From Nitrospirota bacterium (lineage in GTDB: Bacteria; Nitrospirota; Thermodesulfovibrionia; Thermodesulfovibrionales; JdFR-88): a stretch of 64,000 bases of DNA. The notes beneath the pieces are model-generated. The model made no database searches. It was not told the DNA's origin and saw only the letters and a list, made by a program, of their open reading frames with translations. Below, one piece after another: positions 8,745-17,153 of the stretch. The stretch is taken from assembly GCA_021825295.1 (NCBI GenBank), contig JAKAHV010000012.1, positions 1 to 64,000 on the forward strand, given 5' to 3'. The translations under genes and the position numbers were made by a program. Each line of letters starts with the position of its first letter. The stretch's first letter is position 1.

Positions 8745-10700
8745 ATGCTTGATTCAAGGAATATTTCACTGAAGTGGAAGACCGCCGTCCCGATAATAAT
8801 CTTTGTCGCCCTTGGCGTGCTGGCCACGGTTGTCGTCACCGGCTACAGGACAAAAAAGATCGTCCTGGATCAGGAGAGCAGCTCCACGCTCCACGGCTAC
8901 CGTGACACCGTATTGAACGCGCTCACGACGATGATGCTCTCCGGGGATTTCAACCGGCAGGAGGCGAGGTTTCTCGACCGGATGAAAGATATCGCGGACT
9001 TGAGGGTGGTCCGCGGGCAAAACGTGACCGGCCAGTTCGGGGCAGGCGACGGGAGCGCTTATCACCCCTCCCCGGACAGCCTGGAGGAGGAGGTCCTGCG
9101 GACGGGACGGGAGAAGGTCGATATCGAGGGGGATTACATCCGGGGGGTCTACCCTTATATTGCCAGTTCAAACTACATGGGCAGGGACTGCCTCTCCTGC
9201 CACAATGTAAAGGAAGGCGACGTCCTGGGGGCGGTGAGCATAAAGATACCCCTGAAGGAGCCCTTCGCCCGGATAAGGTCGCTGCAGCGCCTCTACGCTC
9301 TTCTCGGTCTTCTGGGCATACTGTTCATCGGCTGGCTGATCATAGCAATCGTGGAGCGCACCCACAGGCCGCTTGCGGACCTGATTGGGAACATGGAGGC
9401 GGTGACCAAGGAGCGCTCGTGCCTGGTGAGGTTCGAGGAGGGCACCGACGAGATAGCCCAGCTTGCGAAGAAAATAAACGGCGTGATCCAGTTTTTCAGC
9501 GATATGGTAAACAGCATAATGATCTCCACGAGCAAGATACTGCCGGTGATAGACATCCTCAAGGGGATGACCGAGAAGACCACGGACGGCGCCCGGAAGC
9601 AGTCCATGCAGGCCGCCCAGATCGCCACCGCCTCCGAGGAGATGAGCCAGACCATCGCCGAGATCGCAAGGAACACCTCCCAGGCGGCCCAGAACTCCGC
9701 GGAGACGATGGAGATAGCGGTGGGAGGCAAGGAAATCGCCGCCGGCGCGGCCGAAACGGAAAACAATGTCCTAACCTCCACGGTCAGGCTTGCCGAGGTG
9801 ATAGGCAAGCTCAACGCGCGGGTGGAGGAGATCGGCGGCATCGTTACGGTCATAAAGGAAATCGCGGACCAGACGAACCTGCTGGCCCTCAATGCCGCCA
9901 TAGAGGCCGCGCGGGCGGGGGACCAGGGCAGGGGATTTGCCGTGGTGGCCGACGAAGTGAGGAAACTGGCGGAAAAGACTATAAAGGCGACCGCTGAAAT
10001 CTCCGCGAAGATAGAGTCCGTTCAGGCCGAGTCCGGCGAGACGGTGAAATCCATGGAGGGGGCGAAAGGGGAAGTCGCCACGGCGACGAAGCACATAAGG
10101 CACGTGGGCGAGGCGCTGGAGAGCATAGTCGGCTCGGCGCAGAAGGTCCGCGACCAGGTGACCGCCATTTCCACTGCCGTGGAGGAGCAGTCCGCCACGA
10201 CGGCCGACGTTTCAAGGAACATAGAGCAGACCTCCACCATAGCCCATGATATAGAAAAGCTCTCCGGCAGCGTGCTTGACGAGGTCCTGAGGCTTTCAAA
10301 GATCGCCGATGAGCTGAGGGCGACCACGTCCCAGGTCCGGACCAAGGGCGGGGCGGTCATAATGATAGAGATCGCCAAGAACGACCACAGGGGGTTTGTG
10401 CAGAAAATAGCCGGCTGCGTAAGCGGAGAGATGAACATCAACGCCTCGCAGCTTCCCGACCACCACTCGTGCCGGTTTGGCAAGTGGTATTACAAGGAGG
10501 GCACCGAGATCTGCGGCGGGATGGCGGGCTTCAGGCAGATGGAGGCCCCGCATGAATTGATCCACAAGCTGGCCAAAGAGGCCGTGGCCGCCTCCGAAGC
10601 GGGCGACAAGGAAAAGGCGGAGCGCGCGTTCCGCGAGATGGAGGGCGTCTCCGGGCAGATGATCGGCCTTCTTGACAGCCTGAAGGACGAATGCTGCTGA
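8745..10700 (+). CDS. Methyl-accepting chemotaxis protein with periplasmic CxxCH heme-c motif and C-terminal CZB-type domain
   Basis: Two TM segments around a periplasmic domain containing [26 protein letters not shown]. Signalling hairpin [42 protein letters not shown]-terminal [14 protein letters not shown] with a downstream His (CZB). Confidence 0.92.
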   Translation: MLDSRNISLKWKTAVPIIIFVALGVLATVVVTGYRTKKIVLDQESSSTLHGYRDTVLNALTTMMLSGDFNRQEARFLDRMKDIADLRVVRGQNVTGQFGAGDGSAYHPSPDSLEEEVLRTGREKVDIEGDYIRGVYPYIASSNYMGRDCLSCHNVKEGDVLGAVSIKIPLKEPFARIRSLQRLYALLGLLGILFIGWLIIAIVERTHRPLADLIGNMEAVTKERSCLVRFEEGTDEIAQLAKKINGVIQFFSDMVNSIMISTSKILPVIDILKGMTEKTTDGARKQSMQAAQIATASEEMSQTIAEIARNTSQAAQNSAETMEIAVGGKEIAAGAAETENNVLTSTVRLAEVIGKLNARVEEIGGIVTVIKEIADQTNLLALNAAIEAARAGDQGRGFAVVADEVRKLAEKTIKATAEISAKIESVQAESGETVKSMEGAKGEVATATKHIRHVGEALESIVGSAQKVRDQVTAISTAVEEQSATTADVSRNIEQTSTIAHDIEKLSGSVLDEVLRLSKIADELRATTSQVRTKGGAVIMIEIAKNDHRGFVQKIAGCVSGEMNINASQLPDHHSCRFGKWYYKEGTEICGGMAGFRQMEAPHELIHKLAKEAVAASEAGDKEKAERAFREMEGVSGQMIGLLDSLKDECC

Positions 10701-10717
10701 GATAGGTTTTTCCGGTA

Positions 10718-10965
10718 GTGCCTCAGTTTGGCAATCAGGCCGGTCAGAAGGCGGATGGGAGCATGGCTCGTCTCATTCTCGCCGGCCATCCGTGGCCGGC
10801 TCCGAGGCTTTTGCCTATCCGGACGTCCATGTTCGGATTACGGCAAAAAAATCCGCTCGCATGCCCCCACCCGCCTTCTGCCTCACATGCGATTCGCTGG
10901 TTTGTTTGGAAGCGAGCCGATATCGCCCGGTGATTATCAAGCTTGGACACTATCAGTTTTTCCGC
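10718..10965 (+). repeat. Dispersed repeat family C, copy 1, with two internal hairpins
   Basis: Aligns with the reverse complement of about 60000-60235. Hairpins at 10781-10800 (GCCGGCCATCCGTGGCCGGC) and 10817-10838 (ATCCGGACGTCCATGTTCGGAT). Confidence 0.85.
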
Positions 10966-11083
10966 GTTTGGCAAAAAACGGGCTCCATATGATAAAATCC
11001 CATATGGCTTTGTAGCAGCCTTTCCATTCGCCCTCATTTTGGGGGCCTCCCATTATCAGTATCAAGGATAAACCACAGGCAGC

Positions 11084-13339
11084 ATGAAAATAAGACATAA
11101 ATTGACGGGCGCATTTCTTGTATTCACACTCTGCGTGACGTTTCTTTTTTACTTAAGGGGACTCAGCAGCCAGGACCGGCTGTTCAGGGGCGTGGCCGGC
11201 GAGCGGCTTACGAGGATTGAGCGCTCTTTTTCCGGTCTTGAAGAAAACGACGCCAAAATGCTCCTTGCCACCCTTGAAGCGGTCCGCTGCGACCGGCAAC
11301 TGAAGGCGGCCTACCTGAAGGGCGGCAGGGACGAGCTTTACCGCCGCACGCTGCCGCTTTTCGAGGCCATGAAATCCTCCTACGGCATTACGGACCTCAG
11401 CTTCATTTTGCCCGGCGGCCGCGTTTTCCTGAGAATGGACGACAGGACGCTTTACGGGGACCGGATAAAGACGGCCGCCCTTGAAAAGGCGGGACGAAGC
11501 CTCCTGCCCGCCTGGGACATGGGGACGGGGAGGACCGCCTTTGTCCTGAGGGCCGTGGCGCCGTACTTTGACAGGGGCAGGCTCATAGGATATGTGGCGA
11601 TGTCGGAGGGGATAAACCATTTTCTGGATTCCCTTGAAAAGGAGGAGCCGGGCAGCGAATTTGCCATCCTGGCCGAGAAGAAATACCTTGACCGGGACGA
11701 ATGGCGGCGCATGAGGCGGCAGGCCGGGCTTAGGGACAACTGGAACGACCTGAAGGACCACGTCGTTCTGGCCGCAACCGGAGGCTCCGGCGCGGCCTCG
11801 TGTTTCCCCGGCGCAAGCCTCGAACGGCTGAACTTGAAGAATGGAAACCTCTTCGAGCGGCTCCGAAGCGGCGGCAGGACCTTCATCTGCGGCGGATTCG
11901 GCCTGAAAGGCCCCGGGGGGCGGCCAATCGGCGCGGTCCTGGCGTTAATCGACATCAGCCGGCATGTGGCCCTGGGCAGAAAGGCAAACGAGTCCACGCT
12001 GCTTCTGTCGATATTTTTGTTTCTTGCCACGTTTTCAGCCGGCGTTGCCTTCGCCCGCTATATCACCGGCCCGATCCAGAAGCTGGCGGACGCGGCCAAG
12101 GCAATCGGGAGGGGCGAGCTGGACCGGAGGGTCGGCGTGAGATCATCAGATGAGATAGGAGAGCTTGCCGGCGCGTTCAACGAGATGGCCCAAATGAGAA
12201 AATCCGCCGAAGACGAATTGAGGGGGTGCAGGGACGAGCTTGAGGTGCTTGTCGGGGAGCGCACGCGGGCGCTTGCTGAAAGCGAGGAGCGCTACAGGAC
12301 TATTATCGAGGCCGCCCAGGAGGGAATATGGGTAATGGACGCCGCGGAAAGGATAATTTTTGCCAACGAGAGGATCGCCGGCATGCTGGGCTATGAGAAG
12401 GGACAGCTCCTCGGACGCCCGGTCACCGATTTTATCGACGCGGAGCTTGTCCCGGAATTCCATGCTAGGTGCGAAAGGCGGAAGCAGGGCGTCGCGGAGA
12501 AATTCGATTTCAGGCTGAGGGCCGCCGACGGCTCCGATCTGTGGGTGATCATCTCTTCCAGCCCGAGGTTCGACGCGGACGGGGAATTCCTGGGCTGGAT
12601 ATCGATGATAGTGGACATTACGGAGCGAAGACGGCTGGAATCCATCGCCGAGGCCGCCAACCTGATGGAAAACACCGGGTACATATTCAGCGGGATAAGG
12701 CATGAAATAGCAAACCCCGTGGCCACGGCCATGATCACGCTCAGCGTCCTCAGGAAAAAGATAAAGGATTTCAGGGAGGAACAGATCGGCGAGTACATCG
12801 ACAGGGCGCTCGAGCAGATGTCCAGGCTGGATTTTCTGATTAAATCCCTGAAGAGTTTCAACATGTTCGAGGCCGTGAAGCCCGAAAACGTTGAGCTCTC
12901 CGGATGCATCGAAAAATTCCTGGCCCTTGTAAGGAACGATGCAAAGGTGAAGGGCATAAAAATAGAATATTCCGCCGCGCCTGACACGGGTTGGGCGTAT
13001 ATCGATGAAAGGGCCTTCCAGCAGGTGATGCTGAATATCTTTACAAACGCCATCGACGCCCTTGAGGGGGCGGTCGGCCCCAGGATAAAAATAAGCACGG
13101 CAAGGGTAAAGAAACTGATAATGGTCCGCGTGGAGGACAACGGCAGGGGAATGAACGAAAAACAGGTCAGGGAACTCTTCAAGCCCTTCGCCACCACAAA
13201 GCCCCACGGCACGGGGCTGGGCCTGATGATAGTAAAAAAAATGCTCTCCCGCATGCAGGGCCATATCGAAATAACGAGCGAACTGAATATGGGGACGATG
13301 GTCGACATATTCATTCCCGCAGGCGGGGAAGTTTTTTAA
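11084..13339 (+). CDS. Membrane sensor histidine kinase (periplasmic sensor, HAMP, PAS, HATPase_c)
   Basis: Two TMs; HAMP RYITGPIQKLADAAKAIGRGELDRRV; PAS ESEERYRTIIEAAQEGIWVMDAAERI; HATPase VEDNGRGMNEKQVRELFKPFATTKPHGTGLGLMIVKKM. Confidence 0.92.
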   Translation: MKIRHKLTGAFLVFTLCVTFLFYLRGLSSQDRLFRGVAGERLTRIERSFSGLEENDAKMLLATLEAVRCDRQLKAAYLKGGRDELYRRTLPLFEAMKSSYGITDLSFILPGGRVFLRMDDRTLYGDRIKTAALEKAGRSLLPAWDMGTGRTAFVLRAVAPYFDRGRLIGYVAMSEGINHFLDSLEKEEPGSEFAILAEKKYLDRDEWRRMRRQAGLRDNWNDLKDHVVLAATGGSGAASCFPGASLERLNLKNGNLFERLRSGGRTFICGGFGLKGPGGRPIGAVLALIDISRHVALGRKANESTLLLSIFLFLATFSAGVAFARYITGPIQKLADAAKAIGRGELDRRVGVRSSDEIGELAGAFNEMAQMRKSAEDELRGCRDELEVLVGERTRALAESEERYRTIIEAAQEGIWVMDAAERIIFANERIAGMLGYEKGQLLGRPVTDFIDAELVPEFHARCERRKQGVAEKFDFRLRAADGSDLWVIISSSPRFDADGEFLGWISMIVDITERRRLESIAEAANLMENTGYIFSGIRHEIANPVATAMITLSVLRKKIKDFREEQIGEYIDRALEQMSRLDFLIKSLKSFNMFEAVKPENVELSGCIEKFLALVRNDAKVKGIKIEYSAAPDTGWAYIDERAFQQVMLNIFTNAIDALEGAVGPRIKISTARVKKLIMVRVEDNGRGMNEKQVRELFKPFATTKPHGTGLGLMIVKKMLSRMQGHIEITSELNMGTMVDIFIPAGGEVF

Positions 13340-13389
13340 AAAAACCTGCTTCCTGAAAAAACGGTCCTGGAATATAATATCCATGGGAT

Positions 13390-14409
13390 ATGGACTCGTT
13401 TATTTCCTCTTACTGGGGGATGTATGCCGTTCAAACGGTGCTCCACTCAATCATCGCCTCCGCGCTCATCGACTGCGCGTTCATCGCCTGGGACATAAGG
13501 GGGCCGCGCATGACGCAGAGGTTCCGTTTCCTGGTCATTTTTCTGCCCGCCTTCTCGTTTCCCGTCTACCAGTTGATCAGGCCCGGCCGGGGCGGCGTTT
13601 ATTTCAGGCTTGGCAGCCTGCTGGACAGCAACAAGTGGTTTTTTTTCAATTTTTGGGGCGTGCCGGTATTCAGGATGCTGCTTGTCCTGTCGGCCGTCAT
13701 AACAGCGCTTATCTTCATCCTGCAGGAATTCCTGCCCATGGTCGTCCACCTGATGGAGCAGCTCAGGGGGGACGGGGCCGCCGGGGGGCAGCCCGTGGAA
13801 GAGGCCTTTGCCCTGAAGATCGAGGATGCGCTTGAGGGGCTGCCAATCAGGCCCGGCAGCATTTCGGTCCTTGATGACGAGGACCTTGCTCTCTATTCCA
13901 ATACCTGGCGGGACCCGCGTATTTTTGTCTCACGCGGCCTCCTTAGGGTCCTGGACAAGCACCAGTTGCAGGCGGCCCTCGCGCACGAGATCGGCCATAT
14001 CCGCCGCAGCAGAAAGCCCGTGCTTACCATTGCCTACATCGTGAGGGTGCTCATGTTCTACAACCCGGTGGCGATGATAGAATTCAGGAAGCTGGCCCAG
14101 GAGGAGGAAAAGATCTGTGATGACTTCGCGGTTGCGCTCACTGGAAGGCCCCAGGCCCTCCGGGAGGCGGTAGGGATGCTGCGGCCTGAACCGGATGAAA
14201 ACCCGGAGGGCGGGGGCAGCCAGGGCAAAGCGGTTATCCGCAGGGGGGCCCGGGATATCGCGGCGGCCTTCGAGCGGTACAGTCTGGATGCGCTCCTGAA
14301 AAGCAGGCTCCGGAGGATCGGGCCGCCCGCGGAGGACGAGACCCCCTGGGGGGTGCCTTTTGTTATAACCTTTGCCCTGATCGCGGGCATAAACTACTTT
14401 GTCGTGTAG
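13390..14409 (+). CDS. M56/BlaR1-like membrane zinc metallopeptidase
   Basis: HExxH in LQAALAHEIGHIRRSRKP, followed by FYNPVAMIEFRKLAQEEEKICDDFAV (third-ligand region). Several hydrophobic segments. Confidence 0.85.
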   Translation: MDSFISSYWGMYAVQTVLHSIIASALIDCAFIAWDIRGPRMTQRFRFLVIFLPAFSFPVYQLIRPGRGGVYFRLGSLLDSNKWFFFNFWGVPVFRMLLVLSAVITALIFILQEFLPMVVHLMEQLRGDGAAGGQPVEEAFALKIEDALEGLPIRPGSISVLDDEDLALYSNTWRDPRIFVSRGLLRVLDKHQLQAALAHEIGHIRRSRKPVLTIAYIVRVLMFYNPVAMIEFRKLAQEEEKICDDFAVALTGRPQALREAVGMLRPEPDENPEGGGSQGKAVIRRGARDIAAAFERYSLDALLKSRLRRIGPPAEDETPWGVPFVITFALIAGINYFVV

Positions 14410-14418
14410 GCAGGGAAA

Positions 14419-14976
14419 ATGAAAATGCGTCCAGGCGCCGTCAGGATGATCCGAGGCATGGTTTACATGGCCGTGATGGCCGCGGGGGTGGTCGCGTTCC
14501 TGGCGGCGCTGAACTGGTTCCCGTCGCTGGTGCGGCCGGACCTGGCAAGGCGGTACGCCACCGTTGAAGATGCGATGCGGGCCGCGGGCTATCACGGCAT
14601 ACTGGTGCCAAAATATTTTCCCGAAGGGCTCTCCTGGCCCCCGGCCTTCATCTTCGCCCAGAAAAGGCCCTTCAGGGCGGTAGTGCTGGAATTCACAGAG
14701 CCAAAAACGATGCGGACGGCCCTTATAGTGGTCCAGTCCTCCCTGAAGGGCGGCGCCGCCGAAGCCGAAAAGCTCCAGAGAATCCGGTTTGCCCGGATAA
14801 GGGAGCAGACCGGGTACCGTCTTAAGGGAAGAGACGCGGTCCTGCAGGTGGGCATATGCGGCGATGGCAGGCCGTGCTCCAGGATAATCTGGAAGGAAGG
14901 CGGCTTTTATTCCTCCGTCCTCTACATGTCCTATCCTGTCGAGCTGATACGGATAGCTGACAGCATGGTCCGGTAG
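14419..14976 (+). CDS. Uncharacterised single-TM exported-domain protein
   Basis: N-terminal TM (MVYMAVMAAGVVAFLAALNWF) then a soluble domain (GILVPKYFPEGLSWPP...). Starts 10 nt after the M56 peptidase stop. Confidence 0.7.
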   Translation: MKMRPGAVRMIRGMVYMAVMAAGVVAFLAALNWFPSLVRPDLARRYATVEDAMRAAGYHGILVPKYFPEGLSWPPAFIFAQKRPFRAVVLEFTEPKTMRTALIVVQSSLKGGAAEAEKLQRIRFARIREQTGYRLKGRDAVLQVGICGDGRPCSRIIWKEGGFYSSVLYMSYPVELIRIADSMVR

Positions 14977-15057
14977 CCCGTCCCGCCCGCCGTATTTTTC
15001 CGCGCCCCTTGCCTTTGCCTTCTGACCAATCGGGTTGCCAGGATGCTGCCTCTTGTT

Positions 15058-15142
15058 CGTCATTGTCTCGCGGAGGCGGGAATCCAGGTTTTTCAATGAC
15101 TTATACTTAAAGTGGATTCCCCGGTCAAGCCGGGGAATGACG
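15058..15142. repeat. REP-like palindromic element (CGTCATT...GGAATCCA / TGGATTCC...AATGACG)
   Basis: Outer inverted repeat, with the inner hairpin GGATTCCCCGGTCAAGCCGGGGAATGACG. This form of repeat is widespread in bacterial genomes. Confidence 0.7.
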
Positions 15143-15302
15143 AATTTGGGACTTTTTCAAGCCTGTTTAGGAATTTTTCCCACTGCAAATAGGAAGTATT
15201 TCCAATTTCTATTGCCCGGGCGGGCTGATACCATGAAATTAAGGAAAGGGGAAGATGGCAGGGAAGAGAAAAACCCCGGAGTGGGGAAAGGAGGAATGGA
15301 CA

Positions 15303-15644
15303 ATGATGACGCTGATGATGGTGCAGAACCGGAAGGTCGAAAAAAAAGGCCCGGAGTTCGTTATCAGGAGCCGGGGCGTGAAGGCCGCGCTCATTATCCT
15401 GGCCGTAATCGGGTTTGCGATGTCGGTGGCATTTCCTTACGGCCTGGGATTGGTGGCCTTCGTGGCGTTCATCGCCGTAATAGGGGCGCTCGCCGCGGTG
15501 GGATATGCCTGCTACGGCCTCGTCAGGGACATGCTGGGCAGGACGGCGAGTTTCGGGTATAACCCGGCCACGGCTTACATGACAGGCGCGAAAACAAGGA
15601 AGAAGAGGACGGAAGCCGATCCGGGGGAAGAGGAACGGAAGTAG
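15303..15644 (+). CDS. Small two-TM protein with C-terminal NPATAYMTGAKTRKKR motif (protein A)
   Basis: ORF runs from 15255. AGGAGG-like RBS favours ATG 15303. TM segments around AALIILAVIGFAMSVAFPYGLGLVAFVAFIAVIGALAAVGYACYG. Confidence 0.75.
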   Translation: MMTLMMVQNRKVEKKGPEFVIRSRGVKAALIILAVIGFAMSVAFPYGLGLVAFVAFIAVIGALAAVGYACYGLVRDMLGRTASFGYNPATAYMTGAKTRKKRTEADPGEEERK

Positions 15645-15690
15645 ATGCAGTCGGCAATTTCAGATGGAGGACCGGGAAGGGGGAAAGCCG

Positions 15691-16089
15691 ATGTATAAGG
15701 GAGGAGAAATAGTGGGAAAAGGGCCGTACTGGAGCCCCATGGACGGCCGGAGGGTCGACCTGCGCGAGGCGGGGATGCTGCCCGGGGGCAAGGGCGCCAG
15801 TTTTCTCAGGATCTCGCCGCTTCTTCTTTTTCTGGCCGTTCCCCTTTCCGGGATGATATACGTCATGTTCCTGCCGTTTCTGGGGATAGGCGTGTTCCTG
15901 GTCTCATGGCTTGTGCCGGTCGCCGGCACATTGGTTTCGGCCGCCGCAACCGGCCTGCGCGTCTGCAGCGGCCATGAGCCAAGGAACAAGCCCTCCGCCC
16001 ACAACCCCTCAAGGGCCTATCTGACGGGCGCGGGCAAAAGGGGCGGAAAACACGATGCCCGCTGCAGGACAGGCAGGCGGAAAAAATAA
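15691..16089 (+). CDS. Small two-TM protein with C-terminal NPSRAYLTGAGKRGGK motif (protein B)
   Basis: ORF runs from 15664. ATG 15691 is preceded by GGGAAGGGGG. TMs LLLFLAVPLSGMIYVMFLPFLGIGVFLVSWLVPVAGTLVS. Confidence 0.75.
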   Translation: MYKGGEIVGKGPYWSPMDGRRVDLREAGMLPGGKGASFLRISPLLLFLAVPLSGMIYVMFLPFLGIGVFLVSWLVPVAGTLVSAAATGLRVCSGHEPRNKPSAHNPSRAYLTGAGKRGGKHDARCRTGRRKK

Positions 16090-16151
16090 AGGCGGGCAGA
16101 CGGAAAAAATAACCGGAAAGCGCACGCAAAAAGACAAGGAGGTGTTTCAAG

Positions 16152-16535
16152 ATGCACACACTTTTCGATTTCGTCACCAGCACAAACGCCGCGGAGTACG
16201 GGCTGATGCTCCTTTTCATCCTCGGGTTCATCATCTTTCTGCAGATCATGAGTCCCAGGCCGTTCAAGGGGGCGCTGGAGATGGCCGCGGATGATGTGAA
16301 GTTCCTGAGGTCGCAAAACAGGGTCAGGCTGCTGCGGTTTGCCAGGAACGCCGCGCTGGCGCCCGCATACTTCATGTTCTATCTGGCCGCGCTGCCTTTT
16401 CTCTTTGTCCAGGGCCTGGCCGCGCCGCTGGCCTCCGCCGAGTGGAGCCCCGTGCGGGCCTATTTCACTGGCAGGAAGGCGAGGGGTAAAAAGCCGGATG
16501 AAGACCCTGGCAAGAGGCCGCAGGGCGAAGATTAA
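16152..16535 (+). CDS. Small two-TM protein with C-terminal SPVRAYFTGRKARGKK motif (protein C)
   Basis: AAGGAGG RBS upstream. TMs YGLMLLFILGFIIFLQI and APAYFMFYLAALPFLFVQGLAAPL. Confidence 0.8.
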   Translation: MHTLFDFVTSTNAAEYGLMLLFILGFIIFLQIMSPRPFKGALEMAADDVKFLRSQNRVRLLRFARNAALAPAYFMFYLAALPFLFVQGLAAPLASAEWSPVRAYFTGRKARGKKPDEDPGKRPQGED

Positions 16536-16547
16536 GGGAGGCAAGCG

Positions 16548-17108
16548 ATGAAAATGAATGTGGCGCTTCTTCCGGTCTTTGTTTTTTTGCTTCCGGCGAT
16601 GTTTTTACCGTTCTCACCCGGGCCGGCCGCGTGGGGCGCCGAAAGGCAGTGGAGGGATGTCCCCGGCACCATAGTCATCAACGAGGTGCCTCCCGTCCCC
16701 CGCTCAATCGCCTGGCAGGACAGATTCGGTCCCGTGACATTTGACCACGGGATGCACACGGCCCTCACGAAATGCGGTACATGCCACCACACGCACAGGA
16801 ACATCGCCTATGGGCTCTGCGACAATTGCCACACCCAGGTCCCCGGGCTTTTTGCGGCATCGGCTACCCATATGTTCATGGGCTGCAAATACTGTCACGG
16901 CCAATACTCCCCATCCAAGCCGTGGATGCCGGGACTGAAGACCGCCCTTCACCAGACGTGCTTCGGCTGCCACGTCGGCATCGGAGAACTGGGTGTTTCG
17001 CCGGCCGGGTGCGCGAGGACATGCCATACGGGAAACAACCATACAGGGATAAAAACGGAGAAAACAAAAACCGGCGCAGGAAAGAAGACAGCGCCCCCAA
17101 AGTCATGA
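16548..17108 (+). CDS. Multiheme c-type cytochrome (4 CxxCH plus 1 CxxxCH), cytochrome c3-like
   Basis: Signal peptide. CGTCH, CDNCH, CKYCH, CFGCH and CARTCH motifs. VTFDHGMHTALTKCGTCHHTH resembles class III cytochrome. Confidence 0.88.
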   Translation: MKMNVALLPVFVFLLPAMFLPFSPGPAAWGAERQWRDVPGTIVINEVPPVPRSIAWQDRFGPVTFDHGMHTALTKCGTCHHTHRNIAYGLCDNCHTQVPGLFAASATHMFMGCKYCHGQYSPSKPWMPGLKTALHQTCFGCHVGIGELGVSPAGCARTCHTGNNHTGIKTEKTKTGAGKKTAPPKS

Positions 17109-17153
17109 AAAGACACCCATGAAAAGAGATCATGAAAAGAGGAGGGCAAGAAC

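Noticed and set aside
10718-11015. Short ORFs within repeat family C (10718-10933, 10728-11015, 10792-10992 and the counterparts at 60.0-60.2 kb)
   Set aside because: Similarity between copies appears in all frames with frame slips, and stems covary, so a non-coding structured repeat is the better explanation.
12146-13384. 412-aa antisense ORF opposite the PAS histidine kinase
   Set aside because: High-GC shadow ORF; its composition (Pro/His/Gly-rich) shows no recognisable domain and the opposite strand has a clear kinase.
13930-15096. 388-aa antisense ORF over the M56 peptidase region
   Set aside because: Gly/Pro/His-rich shadow ORF crossing gene boundaries.
15035-15562. 175-aa ORF covering the palindromic repeat and protein A
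   Set aside because: Runs through a REP-like element and is out of frame with the motif-bearing two-TM protein.
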